A stretch of 64,000 bases of DNA, from positions 23,863,501 to 23,927,500 of the forward strand of contig NC_134117.1 of assembly GCF_040939455.1 (NCBI RefSeq), read 5' to 3'. A program made the translations under genes and the position numbers. This document shows positions 28,638 to 41,749 of this stretch, piece after piece. The notes beneath the pieces were generated by a model. The model made no database searches. It saw only the letters and a program-made list of their open reading frames with translations, and was not told where the DNA came from. Origin of the DNA: Microcebus murinus (taxonomy: Eukaryota > Chordata > Mammalia > Primates > Cheirogaleidae). Each line of letters begins with the position of its first letter. The first letter of the stretch is position 1.

Positions 28638-28989
28638 AGTACTAATATATGTTACAACGCAGATGAACCTTGAAAACATACTAAGTAAAAGAAACCAGTC
28701 ACAAAAGACCACATGCTACACGATTCCATTTATATGAAATGTCCAGAGCAGGCAAATCCACAGACCCAGAGAGTAGATTAGTGGTTGCCAGGTACTGGAG
28801 GGAAGAGAAGGGAATGAATGCCAATGGCTATATTGGAGTGATGAAAATGTTATGAAATTAAGGTAGTGGTGTTAATGGCCCAATCTTGTGAAAATACTAA
28901 AAACCACTGAATTATACTTTTAGAAGAGGTGACTTTTATGGTCTGTGAATTGTAATCATAATAAAATTGTTAATTTTTAAAAAGCCTCA

Positions 28990-29487
28990 AAAACCATCCT
29001 CCTCTCAGAACAGGAAGTGCCAACTGGAGGCCGAGGACAGGCATTGAGGTGCCCCCTCCCCACAGCAGAGTACACTGTGTGCTGAGCGCAGACAGACCTG
29101 CATGTGGTCTGGTCTGGTGGTTGGGATGGTAACAAGCCCCTCATACCTGACATGTGGCACCTTTCTCACCCGTGGCAACAACCCCACTTTTGTCACTCAA
29201 AAGAGGACACAACGATGTGCAAATAAGAATAATAGCGTATATTCTAACTTAACTGCTCTGAGAATAATTGCATACTTCATTATTGGAAAACATTTGCTAG
29301 AAAAACACCTCTCATCTGATTGCCAAGGTTGATGATATGGAAAATGATTCACATGCCTTTTGGAGTAGGAGTTAACCAAAATAGGTTCTTAAATTCCTGC
29401 ACTGGAATCAAATCTTGAGTCAGTTAGAGAATAGGGAAGCCCCAAGGCTTCCTCAAAAGTAAAAATAAAAACAAAAAACAATGAAGG
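28990..29487. other. WBP1L intron, unique
   Basis: Nothing was recognised. Confidence 0.5.
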
Positions 29488-29660
29488 CTAACACTTACCA
29501 AGTATTTACTATGTGATAGGCACTGTTCTGTTTTACAAGTATTAACTCAATTAACCATCGCAATAATCCTAGAAGCTAGGTGCTATTATCTTCATTTTAC
29601 AGATGAGGAAACTGAGTGAATTCATTAGCCCAAGGTTATGTGGACAGCTACGCTTCAGAT
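29488..29660 (-). repeat. MIR, well preserved
   Basis: TTTACTATGTGATAGGCACT and CATTTTACAGATGAGGAAAC are the reversed MIR 3' part and core. Confidence 0.85.
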
Positions 29661-29664
29661 GCAG

Positions 29665-29713
29665 GCAGTTAGGCCCCTGAGTCTGCAGGGGCAGTTAGGC
29701 CCCTGAGTCTGCA
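29665..29713. repeat. Tandem duplication, 26-bp unit, nearly two copies
   Basis: GCAGTTAGGCCCCTGAGTCT recurs at 29665 and 29691; the copies are identical over 23 bp. Confidence 0.93.
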
Positions 29714-30450
29714 ACGCTACTTACTGTACTTCCAAGTGTTCCTACTGCTGGGACAGCCACCATGGGAAGGCGATTGCTCAGGCACACAATTAGACTTGCG
29801 TGCCATGCAGAAATTGGCCAACAGCTCCAGGCCACCTGCCCAACATCTTCCAGGGGATGATAAACCACCAGCTTCAGCACCTGGGCAGGCATTTCTACCC
29901 TACTCCAGCTACAGGCTCCCTGTTCTTGGGTGAATCCTGTTCCACAATAAAAGGAGCTAAGGATTGCAGATAGGGAAGAGAGTGGAAGCTAAGCAAACTG
30001 GAGACCACTAGGCTTTTGCGGAAGTAGACTGAAGCATTCCTGAGGTGCCCATGATAAGAGTTAGAAGGCACAACTTCAAGGATAAGCAGAGTGAGTAGTT
30101 AAAGAAATGTTGTTTCCCTGTGTGTGGGGAAATGAGCCCTGCACACCCTACTGATGGAAATGTAAACTGATACCACCACTTTGGAGCGCAACGGGGCATC
30201 ATCTACCCTAACTTTTAAATGTACGTATCCTGTAACCCCACAATCCTCAATTCCACTTCTAGAATTCTAGCACAGCTGTCTGAAGAAACAAGGACAACAA
30301 CGATCAACATAGTGCTGGGTGAAATGGCAAAAACTCCACTAACCAACGAGTAATTGTTAAATAAATCATGCTATAAAGCAATAGCATACATGCATTTTAC
30401 GAAATCAGAGGTATATCTACAATATGGAACTCAGTTCACAATATATTGTT
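29714..30450. other. WBP1L intron
   Basis: A decayed L1-like stretch appears at about 30150-30420 (GAAATGTAAACTGATACCAC, CCACAATCCTCAATTCCACT). The rest is unrecognised. Confidence 0.45.
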
Positions 30451-30779
30451 TTTTGTTTTTCTAAGACAGAGTCTCACTCTGTTGCCTAGGCTAGAGTGCT
30501 GTGGCGCCAGCCTAGCTGACAGCAACCTCAAACTCCTGGGCTCCAGCAATCCTGCCTCAGCCTCCCAAGTAGCTGGGACTATAGGCATGTAACATCATGC
30601 CCGGCTAATTTTTTCTATATATCTTTAGTTGGCCAATTAATTTCTTTCTATTTTTAGTAGAGATGGGGTCTTACTCTTGCTCAGGCTAGTTCTGAACTCC
30701 TGACCTTGAGTAATCCTCCTACCTCAGCATCCCAGAGAGCTAGGATTACAGGATTACACGTGAGCCACTGTGGCCAGCC
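30451..30779 (-). mobile_element. Alu, strepsirrhine type
   Basis: The flanks CAATATATTGTT and AAATATATTGTT are a diverged duplication. Confidence 0.93.
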
Positions 30780-31087
30780 CAAAATATATTGTTATGGTAA
30801 GAAAAAAATGCATAGTTGTAAAATACTATACGTAAATTATCCTATTTTTGTTTTAAAAACAAATGAAAGAAAATAAAGAATCCTACCCACACCAACAATT
30901 TTGTTTATATACATATGAATTATTTATATATTAATACATCTATGAATATATGGTATAAGTAGAAAAAATACCGAAAAGTACACACTAGACCACAAACGTT
31001 CACTTTTTATTCTAAATATTTTTAGATTTCCACATTATTTACCATTGTTATAAGCATATGTTGTTTTTGTGTAATTAAAAACTGATG

Positions 31088-31215
31088 TAATAGTCCCAGC
31101 TGGGAGGATTGCTTGAACCTAGGAGTTCTAGTCTGCAGTGTGCGATGATCGCACCTGTGAATAGCCCCTGCATGCCAGCCTGGGCAATAAGGCAAAATCT
31201 CACCTCTAAAACAAA
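31088..31215 (+). mobile_element. 7SL-like fossil monomer (second copy)
   Basis: AGGAGTTCTAGTCTGCAGTG followed by GATGATCGCACCTGTGAATA and GCCCCTGCATGCCAGCC keeps the 7SL 3' segment CCTGTGAATAGCC. Confidence 0.7.
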
Positions 31216-31218
31216 ACA

Positions 31219-31575
<357 letters not shown>

Positions 31576-31762
31576 ACAAACAAAAACCCTGATGTAAAAA
31601 GGCAAAAGGTATCTTATCACTCAAAGAAAAGCAGCAGCCAGCTCTAAGGAAGAAAAATGGAAAGACAACCATAGTGGACTTATGCCAAATCATGCCGGAG
31701 CAGGCTTTCTGCTCATACTTCACAAATGTAGCAAGGGGATTTGCAAACTTACGGATAAATTA

Positions 31763-32113
31763 GGCCGGGCGTGGTGGCTCACGCCTGTAAACCTAGCACT
31801 CTGGAAGGTCGAGGCGGGTGGGTTGCTTAAGGTCAGGAGTTTGAAACCAGCCTGAGCAAAAGCGAGACCCTGCCTCTACTATAAACAGAAAGAAATTAAT
31901 TGGCCAACTAATATATATATATAGAAAAAAATTAGCCGGGCATGGTGGCACATGCCTGTAGTCCCAGCTACTTGGGAGGCTGAGGCAGTAGAATCTCTTG
32001 AGCCCAGGGAGTTTGAGGTTGCTGTGAGCTAGGCTGACGCCACGGCACTCACTCTAGCCTAGGCAACAAAGCAAGACTCTGTCTCAAAAAAAAAAAAAAA
32101 AGAAAGAAAAAGG
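31763..32113 (+). mobile_element. Alu, strepsirrhine type
   Basis: The flanks CGGATAAATTA and AGGATAAATTA form a diverged duplication. Confidence 0.94.
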
Positions 32114-32627
32114 ATAAATTACTCAAGGCAAAAGGAGTAAACAGGACAAACTCAACACTATTCAACTCTGTATATAAGTCCCAAATAGCTACAGTATTCC
32201 AACATCCTGGTGTAGAAAGCCAAATATTAACTTCTCCCAAGTAAACTACTCAAAGAGAAAAATATTTATATCTGATCGATAAACTAAGCTATGGGTTTTT
32301 TTTCATTGTTGTTTCTATGTTTGGTGAAACTGCCAGGTGGAAATTTAAATGAGGAAGATAAATTAGGAAATGGCAAACCAAAACCCAACATGTACAATTT
32401 TGAAAAACATGAATATTTTCTCCATGAACACATGCCTCTGATCTGAAAGAATGTGTAATAAACGAGTGTTACAACATAAGATTTGCCCTGCTAGATATTT
32501 AAAAATCAAAACAGATATGTTTTTGTAACTCTTCACTCTAGGACCCAGCCTTCCAAGCCACAAATATTCTTGCAACATCTTACATTTATTTTTACCTCTT
32601 CCAAAACAAGTTTAAGTTAAATTCTTT

Positions 32628-32674
32628 TTTTTTTTTTTTATTTTTTTATTTTTTAATCTCATTCAACATCTGCA
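32628..32674 (-). mobile_element. Ultrashort retro-insertion with target duplication
   Basis: TTAAGTTAAATTCTTT occurs at 32612-32627 and 32675-32690. The insert on the minus strand is TGCAGATGTTGAATGAGATT followed by an A-rich tail with two T interruptions. Confidence 0.75.
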
Positions 32675-32849
32675 TTAAGTTAAATTCTTTCAAACACCTG
32701 AGATCTTGAATCAAAGTGGCGCCATAGGGATGAGTATGGCTTCAGGAACAGAAGACATACAGCTCATCTGTTTTCCCACAGAAGTGTGGAAAGAAGAAAA
32801 CCAAAAGTAAATAAATCAGTGCTATGGGAATGTAACTGAGTAAGCCAGA

Positions 32850-32898
32850 GTATCCCCAAAACCCGATCCACACAAGCTGGATCGGGTTTTGGGAATAC
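32850..32898. repeat. Inverted repeat (hairpin), 20-bp arms, 9-nt loop
   Basis: The left arm GTATCCCCAAAACCCGATCC (32850-32869) and right arm GGATCGGGTTTTGGGAATAC (32879-32898) pair at 19 of 20 positions around ACACAAGCT. Confidence 0.95.
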
Positions 32899-33488
32899 TT
32901 GGTGATCTACAAGTCTTAGAGGATGACCTATTTTAATTCCCACACTAAGAAAGCCCAGAATTATATCAACAAGCCTTAGAATTCAATAGGATGGGACTTG
33001 TTTCCCCTTTCTTGACCTCCCAGGTTGAAATGTTCTGGATTTATTTGTGTTTCTTTGTTTGTGGTTTCTACATGGCATGCAGTTTTTAGGCCAGACTTTG
33101 CTCCACCTAGTGGAACTACAAAGGATGGTCCAAAAGGGAGGTGCCCACGAGCCAGACCTCAGCTGTCTACTGCATGCCACCCAGAAAATGGGTGACGCAG
33201 ACCCCTTGCTACTATTCCCCATCACTCAGTGGCTGCTCTTACTGACTGTGCAGTTACTGTGGCATCAGTGGCCCTGTTGGTATCCATGACTAGAATCTTA
33301 GGGGCAAGGAATGACCCCAGTCATTGTACTATCTGGATCCTGATAGTCCCTCAAATGTTGGGGAACACCTAACAACTGAAGGTGAGAAAGGAAGAGGTCC
33401 TCTCGGGGGTTATGGTATTCAAAAGGTAGTGAATATTAAAATGATTATTTTTTACTTCAAAAAAAAAAAAAAAAGGTAGTGAAAATTT

Positions 33489-34187
<699 letters not shown>

Positions 34188-34919
34188 TAGTTGGAATTTT
34201 GAATCCAAAGCCACCTAACATACCCCCAGCATCCATATAGAGACTTTCCTGCCATTGCCAAACACCATCTGATGAGCTGCATCCTGGGGACCTAAAGAAA
34301 AGGCTCTCCTCTAGACATAGCCACCCTGAGGCCCAGAACATTTAGCTTCCCTTGTAGCAGACCCTGGGAGCACCTAATGGTTTCCACAGGCCGAGCATGC
34401 GTCAGAACAAACCAATGTTTCTGAGGCTGAAAATGAGAGTAGAAACTTGGAATGGGGAAAGGAAAAAGTTCTAAGAACATGACTCAGTTCAGATCAGTTA
34501 TAGGACTATGGAGGACATTGAAAATAAAGTAATTGGCCAACAGGCTTTCACTGGGGCAAAAACAAACCATGGTCTTAAAATACAACCACAGGGCAGATCA
34601 AAGAAAGAGGAAAGAAAGTTCAAGATTGGGTGAATAAGGGAGGCTCACCTGCTTACTGAACCATAGACTAAAATATGTGCTTTTTTCAAAATGTTCAACG
34701 TTGGCTGACAAGACAGAGCTGACTGGTAATATACGTCAACAAACCTGAGAATAACCAAGATTCAGCATATTAAAGCTTCAAAGTGTCCCACCTAAAACTT
34801 GTTGTTTGAGGTTATTTCATACACTTCACAATGCTACATTCTCTCTTCGTGAGAGCACTGATCTCAAACTCTGCAATAATGAATAGGAGCTGGTAAGGTG
34901 ATAGCAGGTACCACTAAAC
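34188..34919. other. WBP1L intron, unique
   Basis: Nothing was recognised. Confidence 0.5.
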
Positions 34920-35134
34920 CAGAGTTTCTCTACCTTAGCACTACTGACGTTCTGGGCCAGCCAAGCCTTTGTCGTCGGGAGCTGTCCTGAGCATTGTAGA
35001 ATGATTAGCAGCATCCCTGGCCTTCACCCACCAGATGCCAGGAGTAGTCCCAAGTTGTGACAACCAAAAATGTTTCCAGACGCAGATAAATGTCCTCTGG
35101 AGGGGACAAAATTGTCCCAAATTGAGAACCACTA
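34920..35134 (-). mobile_element. MER20-type hAT DNA transposon
   Basis: It contains CATTGTAGAATGATTAGCAG and GTTGTGACAACCAAAAATGT and ends GAGAACCACTA, in the same orientation as the copy at 8676. Confidence 0.88.
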
Positions 35135-35324
35135 TTTAAAACACTTTAGTTCACCATGAAAAGTTACCTACATGGCTAAAAGATCACAAAGACAAACCTA
35201 AACTCAGATATTGAACAGAATTAAGGAAGTCACTTTCAAACTCCCCAGATCTCGGTTTCTGAACTTAGTTTGAGAGTTGATACTAACCAACCTCAACACA
35301 CTCTGAGAACCACCAATAACAATA

Positions 35325-35545
35325 ATAGTGATGATTATTATACTTAATAATCATTTGAGTACATTCCAAGAGCTTTACACATATTATGTCTTTCCATCTT
35401 ACAATGACCCTATAAGGTATGTACTCTTAGTCCCATTTTATAGTTGAGGAAACTGTGGCACAAAGAGGATAAGTAGCTTGCTCAAGGATAGCGTCAGATT
35501 TGGAAATCAAGTGATCTGACCCCACGGTCTATGACCTTACCACTA
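35325..35545 (-). repeat. MIR
   Basis: CATTTTATAGTTGAGGAAAC then GATAAGTAGCTTGCTCAAGG is the reversed MIR core. Confidence 0.8.
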
Positions 35546-35639
35546 CATAGACTATACCAAACCCCTACACTGGAAAGGTGCTAGATTAGCATTGTCCAAC
35601 ATGTAGTCATTAGCTATTTACTTTAAATTAATTAAAATT

Positions 35640-36146
35640 AAGTATCATACCACTTTGGAAAGCAGTTTGGCAGTTCCTCAAAGGATTACATATCACATTA
35701 TCATATGATGCAGCAATTCTACTATTAGGTATATACCCAAGAGAACTGAAAACATTTGCCAACACAAAAACTTGTACACCCATGTTCACAGCAGCATTAT
35801 TCGTAATATTCAAAAAGTGGAAACAACCCAAATGTCCATCAAGTGATGAATGGATAAGTAAAATGCAGTATATCCATATAATAGAATATTAATCAGCCAT
35901 AAAAAGGAATTTTGTACTGATACATGCTAAATAAAACATGGGTGAACTTTGAAAACATTATGCTAAGTGACAAAAGCCACGTAATGTGTGATTCCTTTTC
36001 TATGAAATGCCCAGAATAGGCAAATCCATAGAAACAGAAAGTAGATTAGAGGTTGCTATGGGCTGGAGGAAGAGAGGGTGGAACGAGGAGTGACTGCTAA
36101 TGGCCATGGAGTTTCTTTGGATGATGAAAATGTAAAAATTAGATAT
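35640..36146 (+). mobile_element. L1M 3'-end fragment
   Basis: It runs from CCACTTTGGAAAGCAGTTTG through CAGCCATAAAAAGGAATTTT to GGATGATGAAAATG. Confidence 0.88.
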
Positions 36147-36148
36147 CC

Positions 36149-36330
36149 GACCAGGCACAGTGGCTCATGCCTATAATCCCAGCACTTTGGGAAGCTGAGG
36201 CAGGAGCATCACTCAAGCTGAGGCAGGAGCATCAGGAATTGCAGGCTGCAGTGAGCTAAGATGATGCCTCTGTACTCTAGCCCGGGAGACAAAGCAAGAC
36301 GCTGTCTCAAAAAAACAAAAAACTAAATAT
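36149..36330 (+). mobile_element. Alu monomer with internal 20-bp duplication
   Basis: AAGCTGAGGCAGGAGCATCA occurs twice in tandem (from about 36192 and 36215) within the single arm. Confidence 0.85.
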
Positions 36331-36479
36331 GGTTAAAAACTCAGTTCCTCGATTATCCCAGCCACATTTGAAGTGATCAGTATCCACATGTGGCTACACA
36401 GCTACTGAATTGGACAGCACAGATAGATTATTTCCAGCACCATACAAAGTTCTACTGGATGGCACAGCCTTAGATGAGT

Positions 36480-36905
36480 GGATGAAAGGCCTCCTTACCA
36501 TGTGACCGCAGCCTCCCTTCAAGTCTCACCTACTTTCATGCTCCTCTACATACCCACACAAAAGGATTCTGCCACAGATTATGTGCCACCTCCAAACACA
36601 TCCTCCATTCTCACTCTTTCCACTGCAATACGGTTTTCTCCTTCCTGGTCCATAGATACCCTACTCATCCTCATCAGTCTTTAAAGTCCTATCCAAAAAT
36701 TTCTTCCTCTGAGATCCCTGTCTTCCTCTTGCCCTCACAGAATCAACTGCTCCTGCTGTTCTGTTTACATTTCCATATCAGCATTAATGGCTCTGCATTA
36801 TAACTCTTGGTGTGTTATCTGTCCTTCCCACAAGATTACCAGCTCCTTGAGGATAGGGATTCTGTTACTCACATGATGGTTCCCAGAGCCTGGTAATAAT
36901 AGCCT
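36480..36905 (+). repeat. L2 fragment
   Basis: It has the pattern TCTGAGATCCCTGTCTTCC, TTACATTTCCATATCAGC, GCTCCTTGAGGATAGGGA and TCCCAGAGCCTGG. Confidence 0.7.
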
Positions 36906-37525
36906 GCTGCAAAGAGTAGACATTTCTGTAAATGTCCATTCTTTGAATTCTACTGAATTCCACTCAAAGGATTTACAGAAACTCAAGGTACTGATTTTAG
37001 ACAAACGCTCACTTTGGTATATCCAACAGACTAAGAAAATAAAGTAGATTCAAATCTGAAGTCTCACATCCCTCTACTGCACAAGAAGGAATGATGGTGA
37101 TTGCATTGAAATACCATTTGTAAGAAAGGAAAATGGAGCAGGACTTCCAGACTGAAATACCGAAACAAGGAAGGCAAGAAAAGGTGAGGTGGGAGGCCAA
37201 AGAGTATATACTGTTGAGGGTTAGTGGAAAGAAACGGCAGGAACTGGGACCCCATCCAGCTCAAAGTTTTAAGCTTAGGAGAGGAAATGTAAGGACTATA
37301 TCTCCAGAGATTTGTGCCTAGACCATTGGCTAGGTTACCTGATGGAAAAAGATATTTCTACCAAAACTTTATTTTAAATAATACAGTCAAATATTCTGGT
37401 TAAATCTAAACAACAGAAGGAAAGAAACTCTATGCATCTCAGTCATAATTTTACAGGAGGAAACAAATGCCAAGGCCTTACTGTTTGGAGACTCTACTGT
37501 TTTTTTCATTCTTTAAAGAATCACA
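36906..37525. other. WBP1L intron, unique
   Basis: Nothing was recognised. Confidence 0.5.
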
Positions 37526-37530
37526 TCTGT

Positions 37531-37866
37531 GGCTGGGTGCGGTGGCTCACACCTGTAATCCTAGCACTCTGAAAGGCAGAGGCGGGCAGATTGCTTGAGG
37601 TCAGGAGTTCGAAACCCGCCTGAGAGAGAGCGAGACCCCCGTCTCTACTAAAAATAGAAATCAATTAATTGGCCAACTAATATATATAGAAAAAATTAGC
37701 TGGGATGGTGGTGCACACCTGTAGTCCCAGCTACTAGGGAGGCTGAGGCAGGAGGATTGCTTGAGCCCAGGAGTTTGAGGTTGCTGTGAGCTAGGCTGAC
37801 GCCACAGCACTCACTCTAGCCTGGGCAGCAGAGCGAGACTCTGTCTCAAAAAAAAAAAAAAAAAAA
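37531..37866 (+). mobile_element. Alu, strepsirrhine type
   Basis: The duplication AAAGAATCACATCTGTG flanks it. Confidence 0.94.
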
Positions 37867-37996
37867 AAAAGAATCACATCTGTGAGTAGCAGTGTCCTAA
37901 CCTATAAGAGAGTTAAATCTAAATTCCTAATCACAGAGTGAGCTAGACTGATGAACTTTTCTAGGACTGCCTATATGGCAAGAAATGGCTGTTCCA

Positions 37997-38257
37997 GGCC
38001 AGGAGTGGTGGCTCTCGCCTGTAATCCCAGCACTTGGGGAAGCCAAGGCTTGAGACTAGGAGTTCAAGACCAGCCTGAGCAACACAGCAAGACCCTCTTC
38101 TTTACAAAAAAGTAGAAAAATTCCCCAGGTGTGTGGTGTACACCTGTAGTACCAGCTACTCAGAAGGATAAGGCAGGAGTTCGTAGTGAGCTGTGATCGC
38201 ACCACTGCACTCCAGTCTGGGTGACAGAGACACTGTCTCGGAAAAAAAAAAAAAAAA
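37997..38257 (+). mobile_element. Alu, classical, rearranged left arm
   Basis: The head is GGCCAGGAGTGGTGGCTCTC and the left arm is internally deleted. The flanks GAAATGGCTGTTCC and TGAATGGCTATTCC are a diverged duplication. Confidence 0.88.
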
Positions 38258-38908
38258 TGAATGGCTATTCCCACTGCAGAGCTAGTAACAGGGAAAGCAA
38301 GCCACTGAATTAACACACCTAGTATATTTCTGATATTCAATGTGTATATATAAAGATTGTATTTAATAGATCCATGTCAGAGAGGAAAATGCAATGAGGT
38401 ACTCGTACTCTTTTCAATACAGAATGAGTACATCAAGTACTCCTCAAGTCAGAGTTAGCTGGAAGTCACCGTTGAAAAAAGGACAGTGAGTACCTGAAGT
38501 ACATCCTATGCCAAAATGGTCTCTGGATTTTTTTCTTCCTTGCTGATTTGTACAAGCAAAAAACAAAAAACCTAAGTTGACTAAATTGTGATAGATTCAG
38601 AGTTAATAATTATATAGTAACTTCCAAAGGTTAAAACAAAACACAGATCTCACTATCGATACCTAGTACTCACCAACAGAAAGAGACAAGAGTATGACAT
38701 GGGGGATGGGAGTGAGGGTATGTTGGGGGGTGATTAGAAATAGGGGTACTGTTTATTACAAAAACTTTCCCTTCTCTGCAGGAACTGTACCCACGTAATA
38801 GCTCCTGGTCAGTGCTAGCATCCATCCAAATGGAACAAAGTACAAAAGCTACCCTGTCCCCAAAATAAGTATTGGAAGTACCAGAGATATGATAAGAGAG
38901 TGGCCTGT
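38258..38908. other. WBP1L intron, unique
   Basis: Nothing was recognised. Confidence 0.5.
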
Positions 38909-38970
38909 GGTCAAGAGTTCAAGACCAGCCTGAGCAAGAGTGAGACTCTGTCTCTACTAAAAAAAAAAAA
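38909..38970 (+). mobile_element. Alu fragment (left-arm 3' part)
   Basis: GTCAAGAGTTCAAGACCAGC through GTCTCTACTAAAA, used as the landing site of the next Alu. Confidence 0.85.
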
Positions 38971-39318
<348 letters not shown>

Positions 39319-39670
39319 GGCCAGGTGCGGTGGCTCAGGCCTGTAATCCTAGCACTCTGGAAGGCCCAGGTGGGAGGATGGCTCAAGGTCAGGAGTTCGA
39401 AACCAGGCTGAGCAAGAGCGAGACCCTGTCTCTACTATAAATAGAAAGAAATTAATTAGCCAACTAACATATCTAGAAAAAAAATTAGCCAGGCATGGTG
39501 GCACATGCTTGTAGTTCCAGCTACTTGGGAGGCTGAGGCATCAGCTTGAGCCTCAAGGATCGCTTGAGCCCAGGAGTTAAGTTGCTGTGAGCTACGCTGA
39601 CACCATGGCACTCTAGCCCGGGAAACAGAGTGAGACTCTGTCTCGAAGAAAAAAAAAAAAAAGAGAGACA
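39319..39670 (+). mobile_element. Alu, strepsirrhine type
   Basis: The right arm has a duplicated GCTTGAGCC segment (TCAGCTTGAGCCTCAAGGATCG is a local rearrangement). Confidence 0.92.
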
Positions 39671-39672
39671 GA

Positions 39673-40195
39673 GAGTGGCCTGTTATTGACAAATTACAAT
39701 TAAGATATGACATTGAAGATCCCCTTTCACATCTTCTTGCCACCTCCCAGACTCCACGACCTGGAGGGAACTTCCATTTTCCATGGTTCCCCTTGCTGAA
39801 GAAGTATAACCAGTTCCCACAACTGACCAGCCCATCTCCAAAGGCTCTGACATTCTTAAATCAACCCTCTAGCAACTTTATTTATTGGTTATTGGGGACA
39901 ATCTTTTAGAGATACTTACAGAAATAGACATGTGCAAAGGAAAAGTTCATTATATATTTGGGTCTGTCAATACCTATACTTAACTTTACCAGTCCTGAGG
40001 GTTATAACTTTAAAGTGAACAGAGAAAATCTATTGTTCCTGCCAGTCTATGATTTCCACTGGAAAACAAAGAATCCCAACAATGGCTAAAATGGAAGGGT
40101 CCCAAACCTAGAAAAGGGAATACACTGGGCCAGAAAATGAGCTCCATTCTTTTCACATGTTATTTACAATATACATAGATACATTCTGAGGAAAA
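39673..40195. other. WBP1L intron, unique
   Basis: Nothing was recognised. Confidence 0.5.
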
Positions 40196-40640
40196 ATTAG
40201 ATACTGCAACAGATAAACGGATAAGCAAATTGTGGTATATACATGCAATGGAATGTTATTTGGCCATAAAAAGGAATGAAGTACTGGTACACATTACAAT
40301 GTGGATGAACCTTGAAAACATTATGCTAAATGAAAGAAGCCAGACCCAAAAGAACACATATTGTAGGATTCCACTTATATGAAATATCCAGAATAGATAA
40401 ATCCCCAGAGACAGAAAGCAGATTGGTGGTTTCCAAAGGCTGGGGGAAGGGGAAGACAGGAAGTAAATGCTTAATAGGGACAAGGTTTTCTCTTAAGGTA
40501 ATGAAAATGTTTTGGAACTAGATAAAGGTGGTGGTTGCACAACATTGTAAGTGTACTAAATGCCACTTACCTGTTCACTGTAAAATGGTTAATTATGTCA
40601 TGTGAATTTCAGTTCACTAAAAAATTAATTTTTTTAAGAT
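40196..40640 (+). mobile_element. L1M 3'-end fragment
   Basis: GGCCATAAAAAGGAATGAAG, ATGGATGAACCTTGAAAACA and CAGATTGGTGGTTTCCAAAG run to a 3' A/T-rich end. Confidence 0.9.
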
Positions 40641-41749
40641 AGAGGATACTAACGGGCAAAACAAGATGCACTTGTGAAAAGGCAGCCTTTAAACCCTTAG
40701 GGAAAAGGTAAGTATTTTGAGGGCACTCAGTTTCTGCTCTTGGTCACAACATGAAGTTCAAGCACTAAGTTGTACAGACTTTGTCATTATGCTGTCTGTG
40801 TATGTGTGCCTTTCTGGAAAAAACAGAGAAGGGAACAGAAAGTGAAGAAAAGAGGTAAAGCCCTGCCAAATGCAAGGAAGGAGGGGTGATTCCCCCTGCT
40901 GCACCCCACCCAACTTGGCACCCAGAGTAACGCTCCCATTAGGGTTTCGAAATGCCAGCTGGAGCTGGAATCAGCACAAGCAAGCTTCTCTGCCTGGATA
41001 AAGAGCAAGCCACCCAGCAAGAAAAGCTGGGGTGCTCCATTTGCTGTCCATATTGGCATCAGAAACACCCTTTGCTCAAAAGCCCTGAGCTAGCTCAGAT
41101 CTGCATCAGTGACTTGCTCTCCCAGGCCAACCAGCCTAACAGCAAGAGCTTGTTGGGGCTCAGTGTGTCCCTACTCCTGAGGGGTCCCACTATAGTTCAT
41201 CCCACCTGACTTCCAAGATCTTGCCTCCGACAACCTGCCTCCAAGGGTGCCATGGCTTACACCAATAAAAAATGGGACCAAGATGCCCTCAGAACTTTCC
41301 CCTCTCCAGCTTGAAATAAATATCCTCTCAGGATCCCCTCTTTCTCTCTCAGACGAGCTCAATATCATAGGTACCCCTACACAAACAGACTCACATCCTG
41401 CATTGCTGCCTCAGATGCCTGCTCCACTGGGGGGATATGAATACGCTTCACATGCCCCAGCTTGGCACCACCATCCGCTCACAAGTCAACGCATCCCACC
41501 TAACTTACCTGCATCTCAAAGGCCCCTCACTCGATTAGCACCATGCGTCTACCACCTCCCTGCCACCAAAACCGTCACAGGTATCCCTCACCTAAATACC
41601 GACGCTCCCTTAGATCCTCTCCACGCCACGCATGGGCGCCCCTCTCGGGACCCCTCAACTCTTGGCAACAATACTCCCTCAGACCCCTTCAGCCAGGCCT
41701 CGACGACCCCCAGGCCCTCAGCCTGGCCCGGACGCCCCCTCCCCCTTAC
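40641..41749. other. Intron immediately downstream of WBP1L long exon 1
   Basis: It is repeat-free and becomes CpG-rich from about 41590. Long overlapping open frames on both strands (for example plus 41247-42002) reflect high G+C content, with no recognisable domain. Confidence 0.55.

Larger units (their letters stand above)
27120..28985 (+). mobile_element. Ancient L1 (L1M type) 3' half with three internal insertions
   Basis: ORF2-derived sequence (AAATTGGACTTCATATC, GGAGAAAATATTTAC, AATGGTGCAGCTATTTTGG) leads into the 3' region with ACATGCTACACGATTCCATT and GATTAGTGGTTGCCAGG. It is broken by the unnamed repeat (27287-27592), a 7SL-like monomer (27976-28150) and an Alu (28286-28612). It is decayed and non-coding. 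Confidence 0.85.
32114..33485. other. WBP1L intron, mostly unique
   Basis: It holds a micro-insertion (32628-32674), a hairpin (32850-32898) and otherwise unrecognised sequence. Confidence 0.5.
35587..36425. mobile_element. hAT-type MITE split by L1 and Alu monomer
   Basis: The left part (35587-35637) has ATTGTCCAACATGTAG and TTTAAATTAATTAAAATTAA. The right part (about 36335-36425) has CCACATTTGAAGTG, CCACATGTGGCTA and ATTGGACAGCACAG. I recognise the class but am not sure of the family name. Confidence 0.65.
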
